Position numbers and translations under genes: made by a program. This document shows positions 1-7,691 of a stretch of DNA of 64,000 bases, in pieces (the stretch's first letter is position 1; the number at the start of each line of letters is the position of its first letter). Source of the DNA: a virus; the IMG/VR virus record IMGVR_UViG_3300035698_007355, positions 1 through 64,000 of that record. One strand, written 5' to 3'. Under the pieces are notes generated by a model. It did not search any database and was not told the origin of the DNA. It saw only the letters and a list, made by a program, of their open reading frames with translations.

Positions 1-1
1 A

Positions 2-124
2 GATAGTAGACATTTTGATACCATTAAGTCTGTAAAGTTGTCTAATATTAAAGAAGACGTTTGGGATATTACAGTGTATGATGACACACATTGTTTTCAA
101 TGTGATTATGTTATAACTGGAAAC
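2..124 (+). other. C-terminal end of intein 1 in the ribonucleotide reductase
   Basis: The first 41 codons do not resemble reductase. They end in a typical intein C-terminal block (VYDDTHCF, then VITGN) directly before the catalytic cysteine of the extein (nt 125-127). The splice residue is Asn and the +1 residue is the radical-forming Cys itself. The penultimate residue is Gly rather than the usual His. The rest of this intein, including any endonuclease domain, is outside the window. Confidence 0.85.
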
Positions 125-2023
125 TGTCTCGAACAAACTTTAGAACCATATGAATTGTGCTGTGTAACAGGAGATACTAGAATACAAACGAGAAATGGAA
201 TTCCTAAAATTGAAGATACTCTTGGAAAAGAAGTAGAAATATGGAACGGAGACAATTGGTCAAAAGTAAAACCATTTCATACTGGAATGAGACCAATATA
301 TAGAGTAGAATTAAGTGATGGAAGTCATTTAGATGTAACCAGTAACCATGAATGGTCTGTTAAAAAACCAACAGAAAGAACATTTAAAAAGAAAACAACT
401 ATGGAATTAGAACCTGGTATGTATCTTCCAGAATTTGAATTGAAATTAGATAACAATGGTATAGATGAATTAAATGCTTATTCGATAGGATGGTTCACTG
501 GAGATGGTTATATGGATAAGAATAGACCTTTAGTAGTCGTTCAACAACCAGAGTATGAAAAAGTATTGCCAGTACTTAAAGGAATACAATATAAAGAACA
601 ACATCCTTGGAATTATAAGAAACCATTTAGAAGAGTTTCTATGGTTGGTATAGTTAGTGAAAAGTTAGGAAAAGAACTTAGAAATTATGATATTGGTTTA
701 CCAGAAGAAATATTTAAATATAATAGAGAAAGTATTAAGGATTTCTTTGGTGGTTGGATAGATGCGGATGGTCATTTAGGTAGACAAGAAAATACGGATA
801 GTTATAGATTGTTTGGTTCAGAAAAAAAACTTAGAGACGCACAATTGCTTATGAGAAAAATTGGAATTAATCATTCTACTCTATCATTGATGTCTCCAAA
901 AGGATTTAAAACAAATAAAGGAATTAGAAATCACGACCTATATTGTTTATTAATACCTAGTTACGAATCTCAATTCATAAATACCGAATTAAAAGTTGCT
1001 GAAAGATTTGGAAGTAGATATAGAAGAAACAACGCACATAAACAAAGTGAAATGATAGATTCTGCTAGAAAACAAAAAATAGTTAGAGTGTTAATAACAC
1101 CAAGAATGGAAGAAACATATTGTTTTGAAGAACCAAAAAAACATATGGGCGTATTTGGAAACGTATTAACTTATCAATGTTTAGTTGAGACTTATCCAAG
1201 TAAACACGAATCATTAGAAGAATGGCAAGAAACATTGAAGTATGCATATTTATATGCTAAAACAATAACTCTTATGTCAACTCATAATTCCTTAACTAAT
1301 GCGGTGATGTTACGTAATAAGCGTATCGGATGCAGTATTAGTGGAATAACACAAGCATTTACTAAGTTCGGTCGCAGGGACTTTCTAGATGCTTGTGAAG
1401 TTGGCTACGATAAGATACAAAATTGGGATAAAGTATATTCAGATTGGTTATGTGTGCCTCGTAGTATTAAAACTACAAGTATTAAACCATCAGGAACTGT
1501 TAGTCTATTAGGCGGAGTTACTCCTGGAATACATTATCCTATAAGTGAATATTATATTAGAAACGTTAGATTTCAAGAAGGTAGTCCATTGCTTGTTAAA
1601 TTAAAAGACGCTGGTTACAAGATTGAAAAAGATAAATATTCCTTACATACGTTTGTTGTGAGTTTCCCTGTCAAGGAAGAATACTTTGATAGAGGAATAA
1701 ATGATGTGACTATGTGGGAACAACTTGAAAACACTGCACAAGTTCAAAAGTCTTGGGCAGATAATCAAGTAAGTGTTACTATTAGTTTCGATGAAACTGA
1801 AGGTAAACAAATTGTAAAAGCATTGGAATTGTATGAGACTCGATTAAAGGGTGTATCTTTCTTACCAAAGAGAGACCATGGTTATAAACAAGCACCATAT
1901 ATTCCAATAACAAAAGAACAGTATGAAAAAGAAAGTGCTAAAGTAACAACATTGAAATTAAAAGAAGACGTTCACGACCAAACAGAAAAGTTCTGTGATG
2001 GAACTAGTTGTGAAATTAAATAA
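2..2023 (+). CDS. nrdJ: Adenosylcobalamin-dependent ribonucleotide reductase (class II), 5' partial, with inteins
   Basis: This is the C-terminal part of a class II ribonucleotide reductase, which makes deoxynucleotides using adenosylcobalamin. The frame is open from the left window edge, so the N-terminal part lies outside. The exteins resemble the monomeric Lactobacillus-type enzyme: a Cys-Leu-Glu followed eleven residues later by Cys (nt 125-160) matches the C408/E410/C419 active-site loop, then comes the block RIGCSISGI, the KPSGTVSLLGG loop near nt 1487, and a C-terminal redox pair CDGTSC (nt 1993-2010). Two inteins interrupt it, one ending at nt 124 and one at nt 161-1177. The gene heads a plus-strand run of small genes. 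Viral reductases supply dNTPs for replication. The family is clear; the substrate level (NTP rather than NDP) is inferred from family resemblance. Confidence 0.93.
   Translation, partial: DSRHFDTIKSVKLSNIKEDVWDITVYDDTHCFQCDYVITGNCLEQTLEPYELCCVTGDTRIQTRNGIPKIEDTLGKEVEIWNGDNWSKVKPFHTGMRPIYRVELSDGSHLDVTSNHEWSVKKPTERTFKKKTTMELEPGMYLPEFELKLDNNGIDELNAYSIGWFTGDGYMDKNRPLVVVQQPEYEKVLPVLKGIQYKEQHPWNYKKPFRRVSMVGIVSEKLGKELRNYDIGLPEEIFKYNRESIKDFFGGWIDADGHLGRQENTDSYRLFGSEKKLRDAQLLMRKIGINHSTLSLMSPKGFKTNKGIRNHDLYCLLIPSYESQFINTELKVAERFGSRYRRNNAHKQSEMIDSARKQKIVRVLITPRMEETYCFEEPKKHMGVFGNVLTYQCLVETYPSKHESLEEWQETLKYAYLYAKTITLMSTHNSLTNAVMLRNKRIGCSISGITQAFTKFGRRDFLDACEVGYDKIQNWDKVYSDWLCVPRSIKTTSIKPSGTVSLLGGVTPGIHYPISEYYIRNVRFQEGSPLLVKLKDAGYKIEKDKYSLHTFVVSFPVKEEYFDRGINDVTMWEQLENTAQVQKSWADNQVSVTISFDETEGKQIVKALELYETRLKGVSFLPKRDHGYKQAPYIPITKEQYEKESAKVTTLKLKEDVHDQTEKFCDGTSCEIK
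161..1177 (+). other. Intein 2 in the ribonucleotide reductase, with LAGLIDADG endonuclease
   Basis: This is a 339-residue in-frame insertion that begins with Cys (CVTGDTRIQT, splicing block A), has a block B TSNHEW near residue 60, and carries two dodecapeptide endonuclease motifs (GWFTGDGYMD near nt 490 and GGWIDADGHLG near nt 750). It ends in VLTYQ before a +1 Cys that resumes the extein at CLVETYP. The last two residues are Tyr-Gln instead of His-Asn, a non-canonical but known type of splice end. It sits right after the C419-equivalent cysteine, so it should have to splice out for activity. The acidic residues of both dodecapeptides are present, suggesting the homing endonuclease could be active. 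Confidence 0.93.
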
Positions 2024-2036
2024 TGAGGTAAAAAAA

Positions 2037-2357
2037 ATGAAGAATGAAGAATTAGTAAAATATAATAAGAAACAAGCTGAAACAATTAATACTATAGCTG
2101 ATAATCAAAGAATTTTAATTGATAGAATTGCAAAGCTTGAAAGTAGAGATGCTTCAGTAGATACTGAGTTAGCTATTAATAAAGCAGTTGATAAAATTGT
2201 TACAAGTGTAACACAACAAACAACGCCTGCTCCTGTAGAACCTACTCCAGTAGCACAACCTACACCAGTAGAAACACCAGTGGCAGCCCCTACACCAGTA
2301 GTGCCAAAAGTAGAAACAGTACCAGAAGCTCCAGCAACAGAAAAAACAACACAATAG
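2037..2357 (+). CDS. Coiled-coil protein with Pro/Thr-rich tail
   Basis: This 106-residue protein is not recognised. Residues 1-65 are polar and predicted helical, with the heptad-like stretch NTIADNQRILIDRIAKLE; the C-terminal 45 residues are a Pro/Ala/Val/Thr-rich tail with PTPV repeats. The start at 2037 is chosen over an upstream ATG at 1995 because GAGGTA lies eight bases before it and it follows the reductase stop by 13 bases. It is likely a linker-type or structural accessory protein, but no function can be assigned. Confidence 0.7.
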   Translation: MKNEELVKYNKKQAETINTIADNQRILIDRIAKLESRDASVDTELAINKAVDKIVTSVTQQTTPAPVEPTPVAQPTPVETPVAAPTPVVPKVETVPEAPATEKTTQ

Positions 2358-2367
2358 AGGTTAAAAG

Positions 2368-2601
2368 ATGGCTATGATAGAAACACTAGTAATAGTGTTA
2401 TTAATTATTAATTTTTCACTTGTTTTTATAATTGGTGGACTTAATATTAGAATAAAACAAGTAGAAAGAATGACTAAAGAAATGATAACATTAGTCGGTA
2501 AATCTGCTATGACAAGTATGGGATTAGGAGTATTACCAGGAACATCAGGCGGACCTAAAGCAAACATAAAGAATGAAAAAACTAATCCACTAGTTGGATA
2601 G
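2368..2601 (+). CDS. Small single-pass membrane protein
   Basis: This 77-residue protein has one strongly hydrophobic N-terminal segment (about residues 4-26, TLVIVLLIINFSLVFIIGG), then a basic and polar C-terminal part. GAGGT precedes the ATG. It is co-directional with neighbours at 10-base spacing, so it is part of the same transcript. Its role is unknown; lysis or envelope association would be typical for such a viral membrane peptide but is not shown. Confidence 0.75.
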   Translation: MAMIETLVIVLLIINFSLVFIIGGLNIRIKQVERMTKEMITLVGKSAMTSMGLGVLPGTSGGPKANIKNEKTNPLVG

Positions 2602-2610
2602 AGGTATAAA

Positions 2611-3444
2611 ATGAATTTAAAAATATGGCTAAAAAGCCTATATGTAAACATACAAAAAAGCGATAATGCACCTTTTGTAGAATCAATAAAAGACTATAAA
2701 GAACTTATAAAAGTTATGACAGAAGATAGTGAAATTCTTTGGGGATTTAATGAAGACCTACACAAAGAAGTAGATATGTTAAATTCCCAACTTATATCTA
2801 ATGACAAACATAATACATTAATAAGTTATAGATGTTGGTTAAAGAATAACATAGTACCTAAATCAAGATACTATGATTTTGGGCATGGTAGAAAACAAGT
2901 CCATACAATCTTCGCTGATAGTCTAAAAGACGAAGAACTGATTAGGGACTTTATTGTTAGTGATTTAGAATTCGATGCTACTGTATATGATACTGCTGAT
3001 AAATTAGTTTATTGGTTTAATAGAAAGCTTAGTCAGAAATACCCTACAAGTAAATACTATGCTTATGATACTGTACTATATGGTAAAAGAGAATATTGGG
3101 CTACAGCTAAAGAAACTATCGCTTTACTTAGAAAAGGTGGAAAGAGTTTTGATTGTGATGATAGTATGACACTTAGATATAGTTGTTTATATTATTTGTT
3201 AGAAGATTATTTTCCAGACGATAAAGACAGACTTAGAGGATTCATTGTAGATATGTGGGTTGGTGGAGGACACGCTTTACTTGCTTGGATTAAAGAAGGA
3301 CCTAACGATTGGATTCCAATTGAAACAACTTTCTTAGATGATAAAGAAGGTGTAATCTGGAATGGTAATTATAAGATTAGAGACCAATTATTATATCAAA
3401 TAAGATATAGTTTTGACAATGAATCTGAATATGAGAGAATTTAA
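2611..3444 (+). CDS. Transglutaminase-like cysteine protease-fold protein
   Basis: This 277-residue protein contains the papain/transglutaminase-like catalytic arrangement: Cys182 in FDCDDSM, His221 in GGGHALLAW and an acidic residue at 233 or 238 in the segment around WIPIETT. Short transglutaminase-like proteins of this sort are common in tailed viruses and may act as peptidases or as peptide/protein-binding domains. The N-terminal 130 residues are unassigned. It has a good GAGGT site and lies in the plus-strand run after the reductase. Fold assignment is fairly confident; the substrate is unknown. Confidence 0.75.
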   Translation: MNLKIWLKSLYVNIQKSDNAPFVESIKDYKELIKVMTEDSEILWGFNEDLHKEVDMLNSQLISNDKHNTLISYRCWLKNNIVPKSRYYDFGHGRKQVHTIFADSLKDEELIRDFIVSDLEFDATVYDTADKLVYWFNRKLSQKYPTSKYYAYDTVLYGKREYWATAKETIALLRKGGKSFDCDDSMTLRYSCLYYLLEDYFPDDKDRLRGFIVDMWVGGGHALLAWIKEGPNDWIPIETTFLDDKEGVIWNGNYKIRDQLLYQIRYSFDNESEYERI

Positions 3445-3445
3445 A

Positions 3446-3685
3446 ATGACTTTTGAAGAAGAATTTCCGAATTTATGTATAAAAGAAGATGTTAATGCAC
3501 AAGTTAAAGATTTAAGATATACTAGATTAACAATGGAAAAATTACTAGAAGATATACAAGCGCAATGTATTGATAAACAACGAGTGAAAGAAGCAATTGA
3601 AAAGGTATTAAGAACTATACACGAAGATGAATGGGGAGACTATAGACATTATTTTAGTGAATTAGAAGAGGAGTTGGGACTATGA
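3446..3685 (+). CDS. Small acidic helical protein, unknown
   Basis: This 79-residue protein has Glu- and Lys-rich predicted helices and no recognised motif. The ATG at 3446 follows the previous stop by one base and has GAGAGA upstream; in-frame ATGs at 3413 and 3431 lie inside the previous gene and are less likely. Its stop overlaps the next start (ATGA at 3682), indicating translational coupling. Confidence 0.65.
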   Translation: MTFEEEFPNLCIKEDVNAQVKDLRYTRLTMEKLLEDIQAQCIDKQRVKEAIEKVLRTIHEDEWGDYRHYFSELEEELGL

Positions 3686-3816
3686 TATCAACAGAAATAT
3701 TTATTATGATGCAATTATTTTTACCACAAGAAGTTAATTGGTGGTGGATATTGTTGTTTTTGTTCTTTGATGCAATGTCATTTGGTGGAGTAAAACAATT
3801 AATGAAAGAAAAATGA
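3682..3816 (+). CDS. Short membrane peptide, 44 aa
   Basis: This 44-residue ORF starts in an ATGA overlap with the preceding gene and has GAGGAG nine bases upstream. It encodes a central hydrophobic stretch rich in Trp, Leu and Phe (WWWILLFLFF) flanked by charged ends, so it is probably a small membrane protein. It overlaps the next start by four bases. Function unknown. Confidence 0.6.
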   Translation: MISTEIFIMMQLFLPQEVNWWWILLFLFFDAMSFGGVKQLMKEK

Positions 3817-4196
3817 TGTGGAAAAATATACCAAAAGATATTAGTGAATACCACGGATATGTTTATAAAATCATACATATCCCTACTGGTAGATACTATA
3901 TTGGTAAAAAATCATTTTGGTTCAAGAAAGTTAGACCACCTTTAAAAGGGCGTAAGAATAAAAGACATTACAGAGTTGAATCTGATTGGAAAACTTATTG
4001 GGGCTCATCTAAACAGTTCCAAGAATTTGTAGAATCAGAAGGTGAAGATAAATTCGAAAGAATTATTCTTAAATGTTGTTTCACTAAATTTGATTGGTCA
4101 TATTCAGAACTATTATTTCAGCTTAAAGCTGATGTATTATTCGATGATTTATCTTATAATGAGATGATAAACGTGAGATTAAGGAAAAGGAAATAA
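3813..4196 (+). CDS. GIY-YIG endonuclease-like protein
   Basis: This 127-residue protein opens with a GIY-YIG nuclease signature: GYVYKI at residues 15-20 and YYIGKK about ten residues later, with basic residues following. GIY-YIG proteins of this size in phages include free-standing homing endonucleases of the Seg type. The catalytic Glu is less certain; candidates lie near residue 85. No DNA-binding repeats are visible beyond a basic tail. It sits among unrelated small genes, as expected for a mobile endonuclease. Confidence 0.75.
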   Translation: MMWKNIPKDISEYHGYVYKIIHIPTGRYYIGKKSFWFKKVRPPLKGRKNKRHYRVESDWKTYWGSSKQFQEFVESEGEDKFERIILKCCFTKFDWSYSELLFQLKADVLFDDLSYNEMINVRLRKRK

Positions 4197-4239
4197 CTAT
4201 GAAAGAAATAAAAGACATAGAAAATTATGAGGTAAAAAA

Positions 4240-4473
4240 ATGAAAACATTAAAAGAAAGTTTTGCACTAGAAGAAATGGTACAAAAACAACTAGTTAAAG
4301 ACCATGGTATCATGAAAGCATCACAGATACGATATGAGTTCAATGATTTATACTATAAGAAGCATGTACACCCAGTAGTAGGGATAGACACTATAATGTT
4401 TCATAAAGCAGTTGCTTTGAAGGCTTACACTTACATGCGGTATGCAGAGCGACACTATGGACAACGAGATTAA
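4240..4473 (+). CDS. Small protein, unknown
   Basis: This 77-residue protein is not recognised. It is mixed helical and contains no Cys pairs or membrane segment. The start is supported by GAGGTA seven bases upstream. It follows the nuclease gene by 43 bases, in which only a 14-codon mini-ORF is seen. Confidence 0.6.
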   Translation: MKTLKESFALEEMVQKQLVKDHGIMKASQIRYEFNDLYYKKHVHPVVGIDTIMFHKAVALKAYTYMRYAERHYGQRD

Positions 4474-4482
4474 AAGATTAAA

Positions 4483-4659
4483 ATGGGAAGTCAAAATGCC
4501 AATTGGACCGAAGCTGTTCGTGAAGATGCTTTAGATGCACGTTGTATTTATTGTGGGTATATGTATAAATTAAACGAATCTTCCGCTGAAAATTATGCCG
4601 ATTATTGTACTCAAAATTGTGAAGATAACGAACAAGATGAATGGATAATGAAACAATAG
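4483..4659 (+). CDS. Small zinc-binding protein, 58 aa
   Basis: This short ORF encodes CIYCGYMY followed by YCTQNCED, two cysteine pairs spaced like a treble-clef or zinc-ribbon knuckle, with an acidic C-terminal end. It is too short for a catalytic domain and probably binds nucleic acid or protein. It is one of about ten such Cys-rich mini-proteins in the window. Confidence 0.6.
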   Translation: MGSQNANWTEAVREDALDARCIYCGYMYKLNESSAENYADYCTQNCEDNEQDEWIMKQ

Positions 4660-4669
4660 GTGAAAAAAG

Positions 4670-4801
4670 ATGAAATTAGAAGATATAGACGCTGAAACAA
4701 TTAAAAAAAACACTATTAAAAGTAATCCCTTTATAAAGGAAAGAACAGAAAAACAAGAAACAGAGGTAAATAATGCAATTTTACAGTATATAGATAGATG
4801 A
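4670..4801 (+). CDS. Small charged protein, 43 aa
   Basis: This 43-residue Lys/Glu-rich helical ORF has AGGTGA nine bases before its ATG. It is the last gene of the run that begins with the reductase; its stop abuts the promoter of the S-layer-like gene. Function unknown. Confidence 0.5.
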   Translation: MKLEDIDAETIKKNTIKSNPFIKERTEKQETEVNNAILQYIDR

Positions 4802-4804
4802 AAT

Positions 4805-4819
4805 CGAAACATTTATATA
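4805..4819 (+). promoter_or_regulatory. Archaeal BRE/TATA promoter
   Basis: CGAAACATTTATATA matches the motif found at 39750 and 49051 and, reversed, at 23499, 24498 and 39570. The expected start site is near 4842, leaving a leader of about 130 bases before the S-layer-like gene. Confidence 0.85.
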
Positions 4820-4928
4820 CTTAAACTTACATAAATACTCTATGGTGAATAAAAACCACTAAATAAACACTTCTATGCCCCAATTACATTAGTTTTACTC
4901 GGAGTATAGACGGTGCAATCAAATTTTT

Positions 4929-4941
4929 GACCAAAGTGGTC
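4929..4941 (+). promoter_or_regulatory. Hairpin in the 5' leader of the S-layer-like gene
   Basis: GACCA-AAG-TGGTC forms a perfect five-base-pair hairpin about 35 bases before the ATG, in a leader of about 130 bases between the 4805 promoter and the gene. A small open frame at 4843 (six codons) also lies in this leader. Confidence 0.4.
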
Positions 4942-4974
4942 GAAATATAGACAAAACCAATAGGTGATGCCAAA

Positions 4975-6501
4975 ATGGATATAAAAAAAATAGGAGTAAT
5001 CGGTGTTATTGCTATTTTAGCTATCGCACTTGTATTTGCATTAGTCGCAAACACAAACAAATTTAGCGAAGTTGAAGTAACAAATGCAGTCGACAGTGCT
5101 AACGCATTGAAGGATGTAAACATTGATGACTTAAATGGACAAATATCTGTACTAGAAACAGATAATAGTGCACTTGAATTAGAAGTGACAAATTTGGAAA
5201 CAACAGTAGCAGATAAAGACAACGAGATAGCAGAACTAAATGCAGCAGAAGAACCTATCGAAGCAGAACTAGAAGTACCGTCTTACTTAATGGACGATGT
5301 TAAACTTGAAGCAAACTACAAAGGAACTGTAGACAGCGACGACTTACAAACATTGTTATTCTATGAAGTAGATTATGATGGTGACGACTATGATGTAGAA
5401 GAAGTATTGAAATTTAATAAAGACTTTAAGAACATATTAAATGTAGAAGACTTCGGTTCAGATATTGCAATAGAAGTTGGCTCTGAAAGCCTAAGATATA
5501 CATTGGAATTTGACTCCCCAATCAAAATGATTGCAGACGAAGATTTAGACGTAACATTTTTAGGAAAAGATTTGACAATAGTTAGCTCTGGTAACAACGA
5601 AATCACTTACAGAACTTCAGAAAAGGTAAAATTATCTTTGAATGAAGAATTCACTTATCAAGACAACATAATCAAAGTTGTTGGATTCGATGATGAAGGT
5701 GACAACTCAGTTTTACTATTAGTAGGCGATGAGTTAGTTTCATTAGAAGAAAAAGACACTAAAAGAGTAAACGACATTAAAATTAACGTAGAGGATATTT
5801 TCTTATCTTCAATCGGTGATTATAATTCGGTGGTTCTTTATGTTGGTGAAGATATTGTGGAAACTGTAGACAGTGGTGACGAGTTTGAAGACGATGATAG
5901 ATATGATTGGTTTATTAAATCTAACTCTAATGGTATTTCTAAAATTGGTGTAATACTAGTTGAAGAATTAACAGAAGAAGACGAAGTAATGGCTCTTGGT
6001 GATTCACTAAGTTTACCATACGATTATAAAACAATTACATTTGATTCACTTAGAGAACTTGATGTTATTGACCTAACAGCTTCTGTAAGAACAGATGAAA
6101 TCAAAATTAGTTTCGATGGAACAATCGAGATTGACGGTAAGAAAATCGACGATAATAAATTTACATTTAACGGAACAGACGTTGAGTACGAATATAAAGA
6201 CGACAAAATGAATACTACTGACTTGACTAAAATTGTTATTTTTGTAGAAGACAGAGAACTTGGATTCGACTATAATGGAACAGACGAAGAATTTTTAATT
6301 GGTTCTTATGCGTTTGGTTATGACTTTGGTGTAAAAAATATTACTAGTGCACCTGAAGGAGACGAAGACGACGACTATAGATTTGCTTATGGAGACATTC
6401 TTTATGCATCAGACGCTAATAACGCTGACGACGAAGAAACTTCAATTAAACTAGGTCTTGTCAACGACGAAACTAAGGAAGTTGTTTTAAAAGTTGTGTG
6501 A
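4975..6501 (+). CDS. Secreted acidic S-layer-like protein with N-terminal anchor and coiled coil
   Basis: This 508-residue protein has an N-terminal membrane segment or signal (about residues 5-25, IGVIGVIAILAIALVFAL), a coiled-coil region (about 45-90) and then about 400 residues of very acidic beta-rich sequence. The pattern of strands with FLGKDLTIV and FTYQDNIIKVVGF resembles domains seen in archaeal S-layer proteins. It has its own strong-looking promoter, a long leader and a hairpin-plus-T-tract terminator, so it is a separate, probably abundant product. A viral S-layer mimic, or an envelope or cell-surface modifying protein, is plausible. The S-layer link is based on resemblance only. 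Confidence 0.6.
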   Translation: MDIKKIGVIGVIAILAIALVFALVANTNKFSEVEVTNAVDSANALKDVNIDDLNGQISVLETDNSALELEVTNLETTVADKDNEIAELNAAEEPIEAELEVPSYLMDDVKLEANYKGTVDSDDLQTLLFYEVDYDGDDYDVEEVLKFNKDFKNILNVEDFGSDIAIEVGSESLRYTLEFDSPIKMIADEDLDVTFLGKDLTIVSSGNNEITYRTSEKVKLSLNEEFTYQDNIIKVVGFDDEGDNSVLLLVGDELVSLEEKDTKRVNDIKINVEDIFLSSIGDYNSVVLYVGEDIVETVDSGDEFEDDDRYDWFIKSNSNGISKIGVILVEELTEEDEVMALGDSLSLPYDYKTITFDSLRELDVIDLTASVRTDEIKISFDGTIEIDGKKIDDNKFTFNGTDVEYEYKDDKMNTTDLTKIVIFVEDRELGFDYNGTDEEFLIGSYAFGYDFGVKNITSAPEGDEDDDYRFAYGDILYASDANNADDEETSIKLGLVNDETKEVVLKVV

Positions 6502-6536
6502 AAACGCAACTAATTTTTTTATTTTTTTTTATTTTT
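6493..6536 (+). terminator. Hairpin and T-tract terminator after the S-layer-like gene
   Basis: GTTGTG and CGCAAC pair around a TGAAAA loop at 6493-6510, overlapping the stop codon, and are followed by three runs of T (7, 9 and 5) up to 6536. Confidence 0.8.
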
Positions 6537-6564
6537 GAACTAATCTAACGTAGGAGGCAAAACA

Positions 6565-6714
6565 ATGAGAATCGGAATAGTACGATTTTGTAAAAGTTTA
6601 CTGCTCTTAAGTATAAGAATTATGATTCAAAAGTATATTAATAAATCTGATATCATAGTTATGGTAAGGAAAAAATATAGTGACAAAAAAGAGGCATTAA
6701 ACAATGACAGATGA
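6565..6714 (+). CDS. Small basic protein, 49 aa
   Basis: This 49-residue ORF has a strong GGAGG site eight bases before ATG. It has a hydrophobic stretch SLLLLSIRIMI and a basic C-terminal half. It overlaps the TRAM gene start by eleven bases. It could be a membrane-associated peptide or a leader; not recognised. Confidence 0.5.
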   Translation: MRIGIVRFCKSLLLLSIRIMIQKYINKSDIIVMVRKKYSDKKEALNNDR

Positions 6715-6931
6715 GAATGATATGACGCCACCAGTTAAAGTTGGAGAAGTTATAGAAGACCAAGAAGTGATAAATTTAGGAAAACACAATGATGGTGTTA
6801 TAAAATATCAAAATTATATTATATTTGTATCAGGTGATATGAAAATAGGTGATATCGTAACATTAACAATAGAGAAAGTTCTTCCCAAGTTTGGGATTGG
6901 AACAAAGATTAAAGAAGGTGAACAAGAATGA
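6704..6931 (+). CDS. Stand-alone TRAM-domain protein
   Basis: This 75-residue protein is essentially one TRAM domain: VKVGEVIEDQEVINLG, then GVIKYQNYIIFVSG, then MKIGDIVTLTIEKVLPKFGI. TRAM is an OB-fold-like RNA-binding module, and single-domain TRAM proteins are typical of archaea, where they can act as RNA chaperones. Its presence supports an archaeal host and may reflect capture from it. It overlaps the next gene by ATGA. Confidence 0.85.
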   Translation: MTDENDMTPPVKVGEVIEDQEVINLGKHNDGVIKYQNYIIFVSGDMKIGDIVTLTIEKVLPKFGIGTKIKEGEQE

Positions 6932-7194
6932 ATGGAGATTTTATTATATTAGTAGGAGCGCCTCTAGCTAGAGCAATCGCAGGTTGGGCACAAAACGCAT
7001 TAACCGACGATAAAATATCTCAATTAGAGTGGAAAAAGCTAGTAGAAACAATATTTAGATTAGGAGTACCTGCATTTGCATTATACTTCGGAATGAATTT
7101 AAGCGTAGAAATATCAGCAGCTCTACCAATCTTAGCAGATTATGTATTTAATTATGCAGTTAAATTTATAAAAAAACAAAAAGAGAAAAAATAA
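6928..7194 (+). CDS. Small membrane protein, holin-like
   Basis: This 88-residue protein has two or three hydrophobic segments (about residues 4-18, 42-60 and 62-80), a charged loop and a Lys-rich C-terminal tail (KFIKKQKEKK). Length, topology and basic tail match a holin, but there is no sequence proof. It is coupled to the TRAM gene by an ATGA overlap and is the last plus-strand gene before the convergent structural module. Confidence 0.5.
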   Translation: MNGDFIILVGAPLARAIAGWAQNALTDDKISQLEWKKLVETIFRLGVPAFALYFGMNLSVEISAALPILADYVFNYAVKFIKKQKEKK

Positions 7195-7203
7195 TTTTTT
7201 AAT

Positions 7204-7232
7204 AGGTGGTTTATTCCACCTGTCTTTCTTTT
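7204..7232. terminator. Bidirectional terminator between convergent modules
   Basis: AGGTGG-TTTATT-CCACCT forms a six-base-pair hairpin followed on the plus strand by TGTCTTTCTTTT; on the minus strand the A-rich stretch 7183-7200 gives a T-tract. It separates the plus-strand early-type genes from the end of the minus-strand structural module. Confidence 0.8.
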
Positions 7233-7240
7233 AATTATTA

Positions 7241-7558
7241 TTAACGTGTAAGTAATAACTTAACGTCAGTCTTTATTTCTGAAACATCGTCTTCTATATT
7301 TTCAACTCGTTCTGTAATAACAGCTATGTTTACTTTATTATCTATAGCTGTATCTTCTAATCCTATAAGCGTTTCACCATTAGTTGAACTAATATCGTTA
7401 TTAGCATCTACTTTAGTTTGTAATACGCCCCACGCAACTGCTGCTGGTATCATTGCTAGGAATAGCATAATAACTATACTAATTATAGCTACAGAGTGCG
7501 AGACATTAAGCCCGCCGTTACCGTCACTTCGAAAATAATGTTTTTCTTTTTCTGCCAT
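7241..7558 (-). CDS. Membrane-anchored coiled-coil protein at end of tail module
   Basis: This 105-residue protein has one membrane segment (about residues 23-47, AIISIVIMLFLAMIPAAVAW) followed by a coiled-coil-like tail (ITERVENIEDDVSEIKTDV). The start has GGAGG upstream. This design, at the end of a tail module, recalls phage small membrane proteins with a coiled coil that assist lysis, but the role is not shown. Confidence 0.6.
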   Translation of the reverse strand: MAEKEKHYFRSDGNGGLNVSHSVAIISIVIMLFLAMIPAAVAWGVLQTKVDANNDISSTNGETLIGLEDTAIDNKVNIAVITERVENIEDDVSEIKTDVKLLLTR

Positions 7559-7615
7559 ACTGCATGCCTCCTTTTCTTCTGTACTTCGATTTACTTGATT
7601 TGAAGCGACTTTATT

Positions 7616-7643
7616 GTAGTAAGCATAAACTATGCTTTACTAC
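7616..7643. repeat. Inverted repeat between tail genes
   Basis: GTAGTAAGCATA and TATGCTTTACTAC pair with a single bulged base around a three-base loop in the 133-base gap between the tail hub and the membrane protein genes. It could be a processing or termination structure. Confidence 0.5.
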
Positions 7644-7691
7644 TAAACGTTGCTTAAACAAGACTTATGCGCTCTTAAACGCGATGTGTGC

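Noticed and set aside
4200-4244. 14-codon ORF before the 4240 gene
   Set aside because: Too short to support; it may be a leader but nothing more can be said.
4843-4863. Six-codon leader peptide at the predicted start of the S-layer-like mRNA
   Set aside because: It fits a leaderless start position but is too short to be called a gene without expression evidence.
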